Assembly: GCF_001411555.2 (NCBI RefSeq)
Contig: NC_049901.1
Span: forward strand, 36,652,838-36,716,837
DNA length: 64,000 bases
Origin: Juglans regia
Lineage: Eukaryota; Streptophyta; Magnoliopsida; Fagales; Juglandaceae
Reading direction: 5' to 3'
Of the stretch, positions 11,701 through 22,970 are shown piece by piece. A program made the translations under genes and the position numbers. The notes under the pieces were generated by a model. The model had not been told where the DNA came from and did not search any database. It was given only the letters and a program-made list of their open reading frames with translations. How positions within the stretch are numbered: position 1 is the stretch's first letter; each line of letters starts with the position of its first letter.

Positions 11701-14700
11701 TGTAAATATGTAAACATATAATCCCGGTGGCTCTTCCTTGGGAGTGCAGACTCGGGAAGAAGGAGGGAACATCTCAGGTGGGGAGGTCTGTAAGACTAAG
11801 TTTTCTATTGTTTCATGGGAAAGACCCTACGAGTTGGTTATATAAGAGAAACAAGTTCTTTTCTTTTCGCAATACCCTACCGCAATATCTTACCACAACA
11901 CCGAATTTGCTTAGCTTCTTTTCCTATAGAAGAGTACGCCCTCATTTGGTTTCAAGACTTAAAAGAGTCCGGACAACTAACTGATTGGGACTCCTTAGTT
12001 AAGTCCCTATTACTTCGGTTCAGCCCTAATACTTATGATAACTCCATGGAGGCATTGATTAGACTCAGGCAAGGAAGCTCTATTGAAGAACATAAGGCAC
12101 AATTTGAGTCCTTATCTAATAGATTGAGGGGGCTTTCGGACCCTTACAAATTAAGTTGTTTCTTAAGTGGCTTAAGAGATTAGATTAGATTCCCAGTGAG
12201 AATGTTTAGTTCCTCAACCTTAGCAACTACATACAGTCTGGCTAAGATTCAAGAGGAAAACCTCAACCTAGCCAAGAGACACTACAAGGCACCCAACTAC
12301 CCTTCACCCGAACCTGAGTTGCTTAAAAACCCCACCCCACATGAAAACAATTTATTTGTTGCACGAAAAAGTAACCTGCCTATCTATAAAATCAACCAAG
12401 CTCAAATGAAAGAAATGAGAGAAAATGGCTTGTGTTATTATTGTGACACCAAATAGAACCCAGGGTATAAGTGTCAAAACCCTAGGTTGTATTTATTAGA
12501 GGAGGTGTTGACTGGATATGATGAAAAATGGGTACCTGGTGAGGACCAAATTGAGAAGGAAGCCACAAGATTAATGGGGGAATTAAACAACCTTGAGATA
12601 TACTTGCATTCTTTGATAGGGTCTCATAACCCCAAGACAATAAGAGTCAAGGGGACAATGGCACGACTTGGGTTACCATCCTTATTGATACCGGTTCTAT
12701 CTATAACTTCCTAAACCCTATTGTGAAAAGAACTACCCTTACTTAAGTGATTCCTAAAATAGTTAATGCGAGAGTGATCAATGGGTGATCTGCTTTTCAG
12801 TGATTGAAAAAGTAAGGGGTAATGGTGAAAATCCAAAACATTATGATTACTTTGGATTTTCATGTGTTAGTACTTGCAAGGTGCGACATGGTGATAGGGG
12901 TTCAATGGCTATGGAAACTTGGGTCCATTTTATGGAACTTTGAAAATCTCGCCATGCAGTTTATTTACCAAGAAAAGGTAGTTACATTCAAGGCCTTAAC
13001 ACAAGTCCACTTAAGGCCATAACAAAAGGCCACTTAATTGAGGAGGGGTCATTACATTAAGGTAATAAATTAGAGAAAAAAGAGGTGTTTTTACATGTTC
13101 TGGAAGAGGAGTATTTTAGGAGTCTAAGGGATTACCCCCTACCTGAGCTAATGACCATGCTATTAACTTGTTGCCTAGTACCAAACCAATCTCAATAAGG
13201 CCTTACTGATACCATTATTACCAAAAAGAGGAAATTGAAAAAATAGTGAGGGAACTTTTAAATTCAAGGGTTATACAACCTAGTCAAAGTCTTTACCCCT
13301 CACTCGTTCTTTTGGTAAGAAAGGTAGATGGCTCATGGAGATTATGCATGGATTATAGAGGGCTGAATTAGGCCACCATCAAGGATAAATTCCCCATTCT
13401 AGTTGTGGAAGAGTTAATGGACGAATGATATGTAGCTGTGATTTTTTTCAAGTTGGAATTGAGGTCTAGGTACAATCAAATAAGGGTCAAACCAGAAGAT
13501 GTTTCTAAGACAATATTTTGAACTCACGAGGGTCACTATGAATTTATAGTGATGCCCTTTGGGTTGACAACACCCCTCCACCTTTCAAAGTTTAATGAAT
13601 GAGATATTTAGACCTTACATTCGAATATTTATGTTGGTGTTTTTTGACGACATGCTAGTTTATAGCAAAAGTGAAAAGGAGCATAGAGAACATTTGAAAT
13701 TGACATTGGACACCTTCAGACAACACCGACTTTATGCTAAACACAACAATTGCAGATTCGGTAGCCTACCTTGGTCATTTAGATTCAACAAAGGGGGTTA
13801 GGGCGGATCCAAAAAAATTGGCCACCACGAGGGATTGGCCACTCCTAATTCCTTTAAAGGCCCTAAGGGGATTTTTGGGATGAACTGGTTATTACTGGAG
13901 ATTTATAAAAGGGTACGGAGGTATTGCTGCCCCACTTACAGATATGTTGAAAAAGAATAGCATTGAATGGACAAGAAAATCTAAGGTTGCTTTTTATGAC
14001 TAGAAGGAGGCTGTGGTGCAACTCCAGTGTTAGCACTACCCGATTTCTCTTTTCCCTTTATGATTGAATGTGATGCATCGAGTTCAGTGGTGGGGGCTGT
14101 TTTGATGCAGAAGGGAAGACCCTTGGCATTTTTCAGCCAATCATTGAAGGGTAGAACTAAAGAGATGTCGACCTATGACAAATAATGGTATGCTATTGTG
14201 ACAGCGGTGCAAAAGTGGAAACCATATATATTGGGGTAGCCCTTTGTGGTAAGGACTAGCCAGCAAAGTTTAAAATATTTGCTGGATCAAAAGGTAAGCA
14301 ACCCTGTCCAGCAAAAGTGAGTCACTAAATTGTTGGGGTATAATTTACTGGTGGAATACAAGAAGGGGAATGAGAATAAGGTGGCTGATGCCTTATCTCA
14401 AAAGGAGGCTGAAGAGAAGTGTTCTCTTTCTTTGATTTCATTTCTCACCATGACTGGATGGATGAGTTAAAAGAGGTGTATGAGCATCATGAAATTTTCA
14501 ATAGCTAATAAAATAGTGCAAGGATAGAAAACTATCTCCAGTGTATTCTGTGAGAGGGGAGCTACTTTTGTATAAAAACAGACTCTACATTTCCTGACAA
14601 GGATCATTTAAGGCCAAGTTGCTAGAGTTGATGCACAACAGTCAGTGGGGAGGCCACTAGGGGTATAACAAGACCATCCACAGGGTTAGAAAGGAGATTT

Positions 14701-15555
14701 ACTAGCTAAGTTTGAAAAAAAAGGTTAAGCAGTTCATAAGGGGCTGTGATTTATGCCAAATGGTTAAAATTAATAACACCACGCCTAGTGGGTTACTACA
14801 GTCCTTTCTTATATCCCAACAACCATAGGCTCACATTACCATAGATTTTATCGATGGACTGCCTAACTCTCAGGGTTTCAATAGCTTATGTGTAGTCATG
14901 GATAGGCTCACCAAGTATGCCCACTTCACCCCTCTCAAACACCTCTACACTGCACAAAAAGTGACTGAGTTATTTTTGAAGGATGTCTTCAAGCTGCATG
15001 GCCTGCCCTTGTCCATTTTTTCAGATAGGGAAAACACTTTTACAAGTAGGTTTTGGCAGTATATTTTCACTCTTCAAGGAGTGTAAACTCTTCAAGGAGT
15101 GTAAATAGACATGAGCATTGCCTACCATCCTCAAACTGATGGTCAACAAGGCAATGGAAAACTACCTTAGGTGCTTCTCGGGAGATAGGCCTAAGGATTG
15201 GTCAATCTGGGTCCCTTTTACTTAGTGTTGGTACAATTCCACCCTACACCACTCAACAAAGCTCATACCGTTCAAAGACTTGTATGGATGTTCTCCACCA
15301 AGGCTCCTCAACTACATTCAGAGCACTACCAGACTGGAAACTGTGGAATCAGATTAACTGACAAGGGACCAAATGTCACAAATTCTTAAACATAATTTAC
15401 ACAAGACCTAAGAAAGGATGAAAAAAAACACTTAAGACCTCAAAAGGAAAGAACATGAGTTCAATATAGGTGATTGGGTATACTTGCACCTCCAGCCCTA
15501 TCGACAAGTTTCCATCTCACACTGTTGTGACCTTAAGCTGTCTCCAAGGTATTAA

Positions 15556-15770
15556 GGCCAGTTCGGATCTCAAACTCATCTCAATTCATTTTATCTAATC
15601 ATTATAACTTTTTCAAATCTCAACACAAAATATAATAAACAATTCAACCTTTTTTAAATTCTAAAATAATAATAATATTAAAAAATTATATTTTAACAAT
15701 ATTTTATTCAACTTTCAACTTTTATCTCATCTCAACTCAACTCAACTCAGTTCAATATCCAAACACAACC
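15556..15770. mobile_element. Tourist-like MITE inserted in the gypsy element
   Basis: This 215-bp element is flanked by TAA on both sides (15553-15555 and 15771-15773). One end reads GGCCAGTTCGGAT and the other, inverted, GGTTGTGTTTGGAT. A TAA target and GGCC-TGTTTGG-like ends are the hallmarks of PIF/Harbinger-derived Tourist MITEs. It has no coding capacity. It separates the integrase C-terminus from the chromodomain remnant, so it landed after or during decay of the retrotransposon. Confidence 0.8.
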
Positions 15771-16114
15771 TAAGACTCATTCCATGTCCTTCAAAGGGAC
15801 AAATATGTGGCCAATAACTGGATCTATCTCCCACTACAAGGATACTTCCCACATTTCACATATCTCAGCTTAAGAATCGAGGCTAAGTTCATAGTAATAC
15901 CTAAGCTTCCACCCATGGATTCCATTGGGGCCTTGAAGCCAGAGCTAGAAGAGGTCTTGGGTTGCTGATTGACCAAGGTTAACGGCCAAGCACAACCGAA
16001 GCTCCTCATTTGGGGGCAAGGGTAGAAGATTGAAGAGGCTGCATGGGAATCATATCAGCACCTCAAGAAAGCCTATCCGCACCTTGTGGGTAAGATCTTC
16101 TAAGAGGGAGGGTC

Positions 16115-16665
16115 TGTAACACATCTATTGTGCAAAGCCGGAGGACACAGACCATGGAAGTATTAGGAAACTGATGGTCGAAGTACAAGAGCTGATTAGT
16201 TGAGTTTAGTTTAGTTTACTTCATTTGTGGGTGTGGGCCATTATGTTATTTCCTATTATGTTATTTTGTGGGTTATTAAGACTTTTATGTTTGTAGTTTC
16301 TCCGTGTATCACGGGCCCGTAAGGTAGAGTAACAAGTATGGTCAAGTGGAGTGATGAAGAAAGAGAGGTAGACGAGAGAGGGACGACGGGGGCATGCATT
16401 GGGCTGGCAGCGAAAACTCACAGAGGGTGAGAGAGAGAGAGAGAGATGTATTGGGGCGCTGGAGAGGAGACGAGGGGAAAACGTTTTCGGTGTTTAAGGG
16501 GTATGTGGGCTAGGCTTTGGGCCTTAATTTACTCAAAGTTGGGCTTGAAATGGGCTGAACTTGGCTTCAAACAGATCTGGGTAATGACATGGTATATAGT
16601 TCGGTGCTTTATAAGATTACATGCAATGGTAAATGCTTGAACTCGAAAATACAAATAAGAAGTGG
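16115..16665 (+). repeat. Probable 3' LTR of the dead gypsy element
   Basis: It begins TGTAACACAT directly after the polypurine tract, as LTRs do. The right edge is estimated from the roughly 553-bp LTR proposed at 62526-63078 and from a similar AATACAAA-AAGAAG stretch near the end. Without a 5' partner the exact end is uncertain. Confidence 0.45.
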
Positions 16666-17030
16666 AGTTTGGGTCCTTGTTTGAGGTGAAGTGATCTGTT
16701 GTACTGAATCATAATCTCCATGTTGGGGTTAGTTATTGTAGGTGTTGGATTCTACTTGGACTTGTTCAAATCCTTTGGCTGATACAGATCCTCAATCTAG
16801 CTATAATTAGAAGTAGAATTAGGAATATTAATTCTAATTAAAACCAGCTAGAGTATTTTACATGTTTATCTTTATACCGATATGATAAGCGATCACATAG
16901 ATGTATATATAGATATTAATACGTCAAATAGATGTATATATAGTTATTGAAACGTCAAATGGATATATATAGCTATGTGATGATGACTGATGAGAGAGCA
17001 TGCGCTGTAATCAAACATCAGTTTTGGTAG

Positions 17031-17038
17031 TATAAATA
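17031..17038 (+). promoter_or_regulatory. TATA box of BGAL copy A
   Basis: TATAAATA-like sequence 61 bp before the ATG. The same motif in the same context (CAGTTTTGGTA-TATAAATAGTAG) is kept in copy B, so the core promoter was duplicated with the gene. Confidence 0.65.
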
Positions 17039-17091
17039 GTAGGGACGTCATCCAATCTCTAACATGCATGCAAATTTAAGATTCGTCAGTT

Positions 17092-20000
17092 ATGGCGGAC
17101 AAAGTAGTTAAAACCAACGTATTTTGCATGCTTGTCTTGCTGATAATCTCATGCGCTTTCACCGTAGCAGTGGCGACAGTCTCGTACGACAACAAAGCGA
17201 TCCTCATCAATGGAAGAAGAAGAATTCTTATCTCAGGATCCATTCATTACCCACGAAGCACTCCTGACGTACGTACCATTCGAATGCAAACTTCATTCTT
17301 CTTCTGTTTAGACATGGCTTAATTTATGGTTTCTTTGGTGAATATATACAGATGTGGCCTGGTCTTATTCAGAAGGCTAAATTTGGAGGGTTGGATGTCA
17401 TCCAGACCTATGTCTTCTGGAATGGGCATGAGCCTTCTCGAGGGCAGGTAAACCATGATAAAACAAATGTCATCCTATCTAGTTTGATTTATTTACTTCA
17501 AATTTATTTGCCTTTTTCATCCATTTTCTCTGTGTTCTACAGTACAATTTCCAAGGGAGGTATGATATAGTTCGTTTCATAAAACTAGTCCAGCAAGCTG
17601 GTCTTTATGTGCACCTTCGAATTGGTCCCTACGCATGTGCGGAGTGGAATTTTGGGTAAAGACATAACAACTCTGCACTACATACATATATAGAAGAAGA
17701 TTTTTTGTGACAGTGATTTAGATTAAACATTCTGATTTTAATGAACTTGTTCAGGGGCTTTCCTGTTTGGTTGAAGTACATTCCTGGTATTGCCTTCAGG
17801 ACGGACAATGGGCCATTCAAGGTAAGAGATATGGGTGCTTGTAATTAATTAATGTTCATTTGAAATATGTTAAAATTCACTTTTTGTGATATTCTGTCAT
17901 GTATAACTAATTAAGTGATTATTTTTGACATTTCTTATTAAAGGCTGAAATGCAAAGATTTACCACAAAGATCGTCGATATCATGAAGGCAGAAAGATTG
18001 TTTGAACCCCAAGGAGGCCCAATAATCCTAAGTCAGGTATGTAAGACATATACATACATGCACGTATCTATGTGTATAACAATGAACATGAACCTAAATA
18101 GCTGCTACTAGGCCTTATTTTCCATTTCATTTTCTGTGGAATTGGCTCATTCAGTCAGGCAGTTTTTATAATCTTCTTCATTGCTTGTCTATGGCAGATA
18201 GAAAATGAATACGACGAAGTGGAATACGAAATTGGTAAGCCTGGAGTTGCTTACTCGAGATGGGCAGCTGCAATGGCTGTGAATCAACACACTGGAGTCC
18301 CATGGGTCATGTGCAAGCAACAGGATGCTCCTGATCCAATTGTAAAACTTCTTATAACATTTCTCTGCATGGCATTTAAAACTTTTGAATGTCTTAAGCT
18401 TATATTCTTTCTGTTCATATTACAGATAAACACTTGCAATGGTTTCTACTGTGAAAACTTCACTCCAAATAGAAACTATAAACCCAAAATGTGGACAGAA
18501 CTCTGGACTAGCTGGTAATTTTTTTAATTCTCTCCAACATATTATGACCTTTTGATGTTATAATTAATTTCACTGAAGCTCTAGCTCTATGTAATTCTTA
18601 CAACCAGGTTTACGGAATTTGGTGGTCCAAATCCATATAGACCGGTAGAAGACATAGCCCTCGCAGTGTTAAAATTCATACAAAATAATGGCACATACTT
18701 TAATTATTACATGGTGAGTCAATCCTTCCTAATATATGTCTACAAGTAAATCCATCCAATTGGGGTTTGATTAGAAGAAATCATGCTCAGAGTTCTATTT
18801 TCTTTGTCCAATTTCACTGTAGTATCATGGGGGAACAAATTTCGGCAGGACTGCTGGGGGTCCATTTGTTGCCACTAGTTATGATTATGATGCTCCACTT
18901 GATGAATATGGTGAGATTTCATGAATAGAAAGAAACCTTCATATTTCATGCAGAATTCTATAATCTTTGTTGATTGTCTCTATGCATGTCAGGGCTACCT
19001 AGAGAACCAAAATATACCCATTTGAGAGACTTGCATTTGGCCATCAAGCGTGCTGAACCAGCTCTAGTATCCTCAAATCCCATGGTCATGTCACTTGGGA
19101 GAAATCAAGAGGTATTCATCTATACAGATTGCCAAATCCTAAATATTTAAGTCCTTTTTCTGCTTCTCTGTGTTTGTGTGCAAGCAAGCACTTTTGTTAC
19201 AGTCGAAGTTCTATTCCTGGTTCTTGGTTCTTTACTGCATACTAATTTGGGACACAATTCTTTTATTCATTACAAGGCTCATGTTTTCAAAGCACGTGGG
19301 CTTTGTGCTGCATTCCTATCAAATTACGACCAAAGATATTCTGTAACTGTGAACTTTGGAAATGGTCGTTACAATCTGCCTGCTTGGTCCATCAGCATTC
19401 TCCCTGACTGCAGAACTGAAATTTTTAACACAGCAAAGGTAAGAAAAAAAAAATACCCTTGTTCATGATCTCTTATTTACTTAATCGTTGTCTTTCAAGA
19501 TTGGACTTTTGGATTCAACCCTAGCTTGTTAAGTTTGAGAACATATCGAGCTAGTGAGACCAAAAGAATTAGTTTCAACTAGTGAAATTCTCGTCTATTC
19601 TGTTTTCAGACACGTCTTCATGGCTCGCATAAGAGTATGGTGCCGGTGATGGGATCCTTCTGGTGGCAGTCATTCACTGAAGCTGTTGCCACTCCTGCTG
19701 ATAAAGGTTCATTCACAGCAGATGGATTAAAGGAGCAACTAAGCGTCACCTGGGACACCACTGACTATTTGTGGTACATGACAGAGTGAGTGACATGGAA
19801 CCTCAAATAATGTTGTCGTGATCAATTGCTAAACTATCTTTATCACTTTTGGATCTGATCTTTTGTCCCCACAGCGTGACTATAAACGCAAATGAAGGAT
19901 TTCTAAGAACCGGAAAGCTTCCTGTCCTCGGTATACAATCTGCAGGCCATGCTTTGCAAGTTTTCGTCAACGGCCAATCAGTAGGTACGCATTTTTTTGC

Positions 20001-21361
20001 CCATACGATAGAAGTTTTGAGAAATAAAGCTCATGCTAGCTCTATTCTACTAACTCATGGATTTTCTACTCTTTGGTAGGAGTTGCTTATGGGAAAGCTG
20101 AAAATCCAAAACTATCATTCTGGAAAGCAGTGAATCTAAGAGTGGGCGTCAACAAGATTGCTTTGTTAAGCGCTACTGTTGGACTTCAGGTCAGTATTTC
20201 CATTCATGATCAGTCTACTCCTTTTGCAAAACATTCTTGGTTGCACAAGAACCACACATTTATCTTCTTTGGTCGTTATGCATCTAGTTTTTGTTGATTT
20301 CAGAATATCGGCCTGCATTTTGAGTCATGGAATACCGGAATTCTTGGCCCGGTCACCTTGTCGGGTGTCAATGCTGGAAAATGGGACATGTCACGTTGGA
20401 AATGGTCCTACAAGGTTTGTTTCCTCCATAGCCTCCCTCACTGATCTCAAATGTCACTTCCCATCATACCGAAAAAAAATATGGAATTCAAAACTTATAC
20501 ACCAGCAACATGAATCATTCATATATAGAGCCTCAGTAGTAAAAAGGCACCTGAAGTTTTCAAAGAAAATCAATTCACAATTGAGCCATAAAAACAGTTC
20601 TCCACAGTAACTTGTGGAATGAATCAGTGTCTAAATAACATATGCCATGTGAGATGAAGCCTGTATGCATGCTAACATGAAAGCAATACTCACCTGTGTG
20701 CATGATTTTGAACAGAAAGGTCTACACGGTGAAGATATGGGTGTTTTTTCATCTAGAGGAAGCTCCTTTGTGAGATGGGCAGGAGGAGCAGGACTGGTGA
20801 CAAGGCGCCCTCTGACATGGTACAAGGTAATTAGAACGATCCTGCTACCCAGATAATGGCTTTTTGAATTCTAGTCCTCCGGAATTTGGGGCAAAAATAT
20901 GCAAGTTTTTCTAGAAATATTGACTTCATTATTGGTATTTTCAGACTGCTTTTGATGCCCCACAAGGAAATGAACCATTGGCTCTAGATATGAGCAGCAT
21001 GGGAAAAGGTGAGGTATGGATAAATGGCCAAAGCATTGGGCGCCACTGGGCTGCAAACAAAGCATATGGTAGCTGTGGCACATGCAGTTATACTGGATAT
21101 TACAATGAAAAGAAATGCCAAAGTGATTGTGGGAGCTCCTCTCAAAGATGGTGAGAGGAATTATTTTAATAGTTCTTAAAATCAAACCTAATTGCATCCA
21201 CATCTCTGCAACTTGGAATAGATTTCTTTCTAATAAGGTTTGTTAATTACAGGTACCATGTTCCACGCTCATGGCTGAGCCCAAAGGGTAACCTATTGGT
21301 CGTGCTTGAAGAATGGGGTGGTGACCCAAGAGGAATTTCTTTGGTCAGAAGAACAGGATAA
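17092..21361 (+). CDS. BGAL: Beta-galactosidase (GH35), copy A, 18 exons, no lectin domain
   Basis: Exons: 17092-17268, 17352-17447, 17543-17655, 17755-17821, 17944-18036, 18198-18341, 18426-18514, 18608-18713, 18823-18910, 18993-19111, 19277-19438, 19610-19785, 19875-19984, 20080-20189, 20304-20414, 20716-20826, 20945-21150, 21253-21361. All borders are GT-AG and phases agree, giving 728 aa. Residues 1-28 form a signal peptide, so the enzyme should be secreted to the cell wall, where GH35 enzymes remove terminal beta-galactose from pectic galactan, xyloglucan or glycoproteins. The acid/base is E186 (IENEY) and the nucleophile E255 (WTE), 69 residues apart as in plant GH35 enzymes; [10 protein letters not shown] starts at 296. 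The protein ends LVRRTG and lacks the C-terminal SUEL domain, as several plant members do. The nucleophile loop reads WTELWTSW where copy C has WTENWTGW. Close paralogue of copy B. Confidence 0.93.
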
Positions 21362-22920
21362 AATACCTCTTTGGGGGGAAAATCATCGTTTGGTTGGATT
21401 TATTGATTCATTTACTACAGCTTATGGAAAGATAAAAGCTACTTATTTCCTCTTCTATAATTTCCCTCCTGAAATTCTCATCTCTATCGTCCAACTGTAT
21501 CTCACACTTCTTAATATATCAATCTAAATCCCCGTTCATTTATTTCCATGACCATAGATTTATGGCAGAAAATCTACCCACACGTGCCACAAAGTCTCTA
21601 TCATTCATGTCTCATGTCTTCACATGCTATCACGTGCTGAAATTTCTGTCCTCTGAGTCTAGAAATCTTTTAGTTTATGGTACCTTAAAATACAAAAAAT
21701 ATAGACTGCAAAACATGGAGGTAAAAAGAAAAGAAAAAAGAGTATAGATTCTTCGCTGGTTTAGGTAATTTGCTAGGAAACGGTTTCATCTCATTTTATT
21801 TTATTTTATTATTATAAATTTTTTAAACTTTTATATAAAATATAATAAATAATTTAATTTTAATCTAAAATTATTTTATCTTATTTCTCTATTCAAATTG
21901 GGCTTAATTGTTTTCAGCTTGTTACGAGTATGGTTTAAAGCCTCACATATTTTCTTGGACTGTTGATCAAGGCCCATATTCAGCACGTTATCTGCCTAGT
22001 TTTGGGCCTAGGCTCATTTATTGCCCATTTTTTAAACTCAAAACTTCAGAAATTTTTATCTTGAATTTAATGCGAGATGTTAGAGTAAAAAGCTTTAAAC
22101 ATTTTTAAACTTTGTGTTTTATTATTATCCCTTCCATTCCACTTAAAGAATTATTTAGAATTATCCTCAATTATCTTATAAATCTCAATTATCTTATAAA
22201 TAAGAGTAGTATGTGATGTAAAATTATCTTCAAATCTATCGCAAATGGTATTTTTTTATGTTTTTTGTAGAAGTGACTTATCTCGGCCAAGAATGGATCG
22301 GTCTTTAAAAAGAAATCTCTTCTTTTATTTTCTTTTTAAATCTCACGAAACCTTATTCAACTATTTTGTAAATGTAACCCAGAAAATGACCTTAAATCAA
22401 TACAATTGCAGCCTTCATATTGGCAAAGGAAGAACTATTCTTTGTCACGACTTACTACTTGCCCAACTCAAAAGCAATTCCATGTCATACCCTCATCAAA
22501 TTGGTCGATTAATATGGACATCAAAGGCCTACTTTGATCATTTGAAGTTGGAAAAATCTAAAAAAATCATTGAAATGAAATGTGATTATCACATCAAATC
22601 GCATAATGGTCTGTTTTGAGCAAAAAATACCATTGTCTCCTAAATTTTCACAATGGAAAGGATCCTCCGGCAACTAATTTGTAATATTAACAAGCTCTTT
22701 ATGATATGTTTACTTCTATATTCAATCCAAAATACTTAAAGAAAAATGAGGGAAAGAGGAAGAAAAAGCTTTGATTACTTTATGCATAACCAAACAGAGT
22801 AGCCTCTAGCTTAATACATAGTAGTTGACCCTAGACGTTCCCTCTCTTCTTTGTGATTGTCGCTCACTATTGCAACCCAAGCCTTGCCCCACCACCGGAC
22901 ATCACACAAAGCCGTTAATA

Positions 22921-22924
<4 letters not shown>
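21362..22924. other. 3' flank of copy A and intergenic DNA
   Basis: Up to about 22230 the sequence is shared, in inverted form and with indels, with the flank of copy B. The AT-rich piece at about 21785-21890 resembles the inside of the Tourist-like MITEs. No gene seen; the 124-codon frame at 22245-22619 has no recognisable feature. Confidence 0.5.

Positions 22925-22967
<43 letters not shown>
22925..22967. repeat. (CT)n microsatellite
   Basis: About 21 CT units inside a longer CT-rich tract reaching to about 23395. Open frames across it give Ser/Leu runs and are not genes. Confidence 0.9.

Positions 22968-22970
<3 letters not shown>

Larger units (their letters stand above)
11727..16670 (+). 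mobile_element. Dead Ty3/gypsy (chromodomain-type) retrotransposon, 5' truncated
   Basis: Domains run in the order of a Ty3/gypsy polyprotein, broken by many stops and frameshifts. Gag is at about 11795-12430, ending in a damaged zinc knuckle (CYYC...GYKC). The protease motif DTGS is at 12687-12698. Reverse transcriptase is at about 13250-13800 with FFDD in place of the usual YVDD-type box, RNase H at about 14040-14420, and integrase at about 14620-15390 (DRLTKYAHF, SDRENTF, AYHPQTDGQ). A chromodomain-like tail (AAWESYQHLKKAYPHL) is near 16035-16095. A purine tract (AAGAGGGAGGG) at 16102-16112 precedes a probable 3' LTR from 16115 to about 16665. No 5' LTR or primer site is visible, so the left end is lost. 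An 18-bp tandem duplication (ACTCTTCAAGGAGTGTAA) at about 15069-15104 adds a stop in integrase. The gag is clearly related to that at 63116. Confidence 0.9.
16880..22230 (+). repeat. Left arm of the large inverted duplication (with BGAL copy A)
   Basis: This block matches 31740-37010 in inverted orientation. It includes about 200 bp of promoter, all 18 exons and introns of the beta-galactosidase, and about 870 bp of 3' flank. Examples in the flank are the segment around AATGCGAGATGTTAGAGTAAAAAG near 22070 and the CATTCCACTTAAAGAATTATTTA segment near 22135. Edges were judged by eye and may be off by 50-100 bp. Indels within introns and flanks show the duplication is not very recent. Confidence 0.8.

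Noticed and set aside
20179..20610. 143-codon frame inside BGAL copy A
   Set aside because: Shadow frame across exon 15 and its introns; the true exon is in another frame.
17092..21361. Copy A as a pseudogene because the lectin domain is missing
   Set aside because: All 18 exons are open and in phase, both catalytic Glu are present, and short lectin-less forms are normal in this family.
22245..22619. 124-codon plus-strand frame after copy A
   Set aside because: Low-complexity AT-rich sequence with no recognisable domain and no conserved neighbour.
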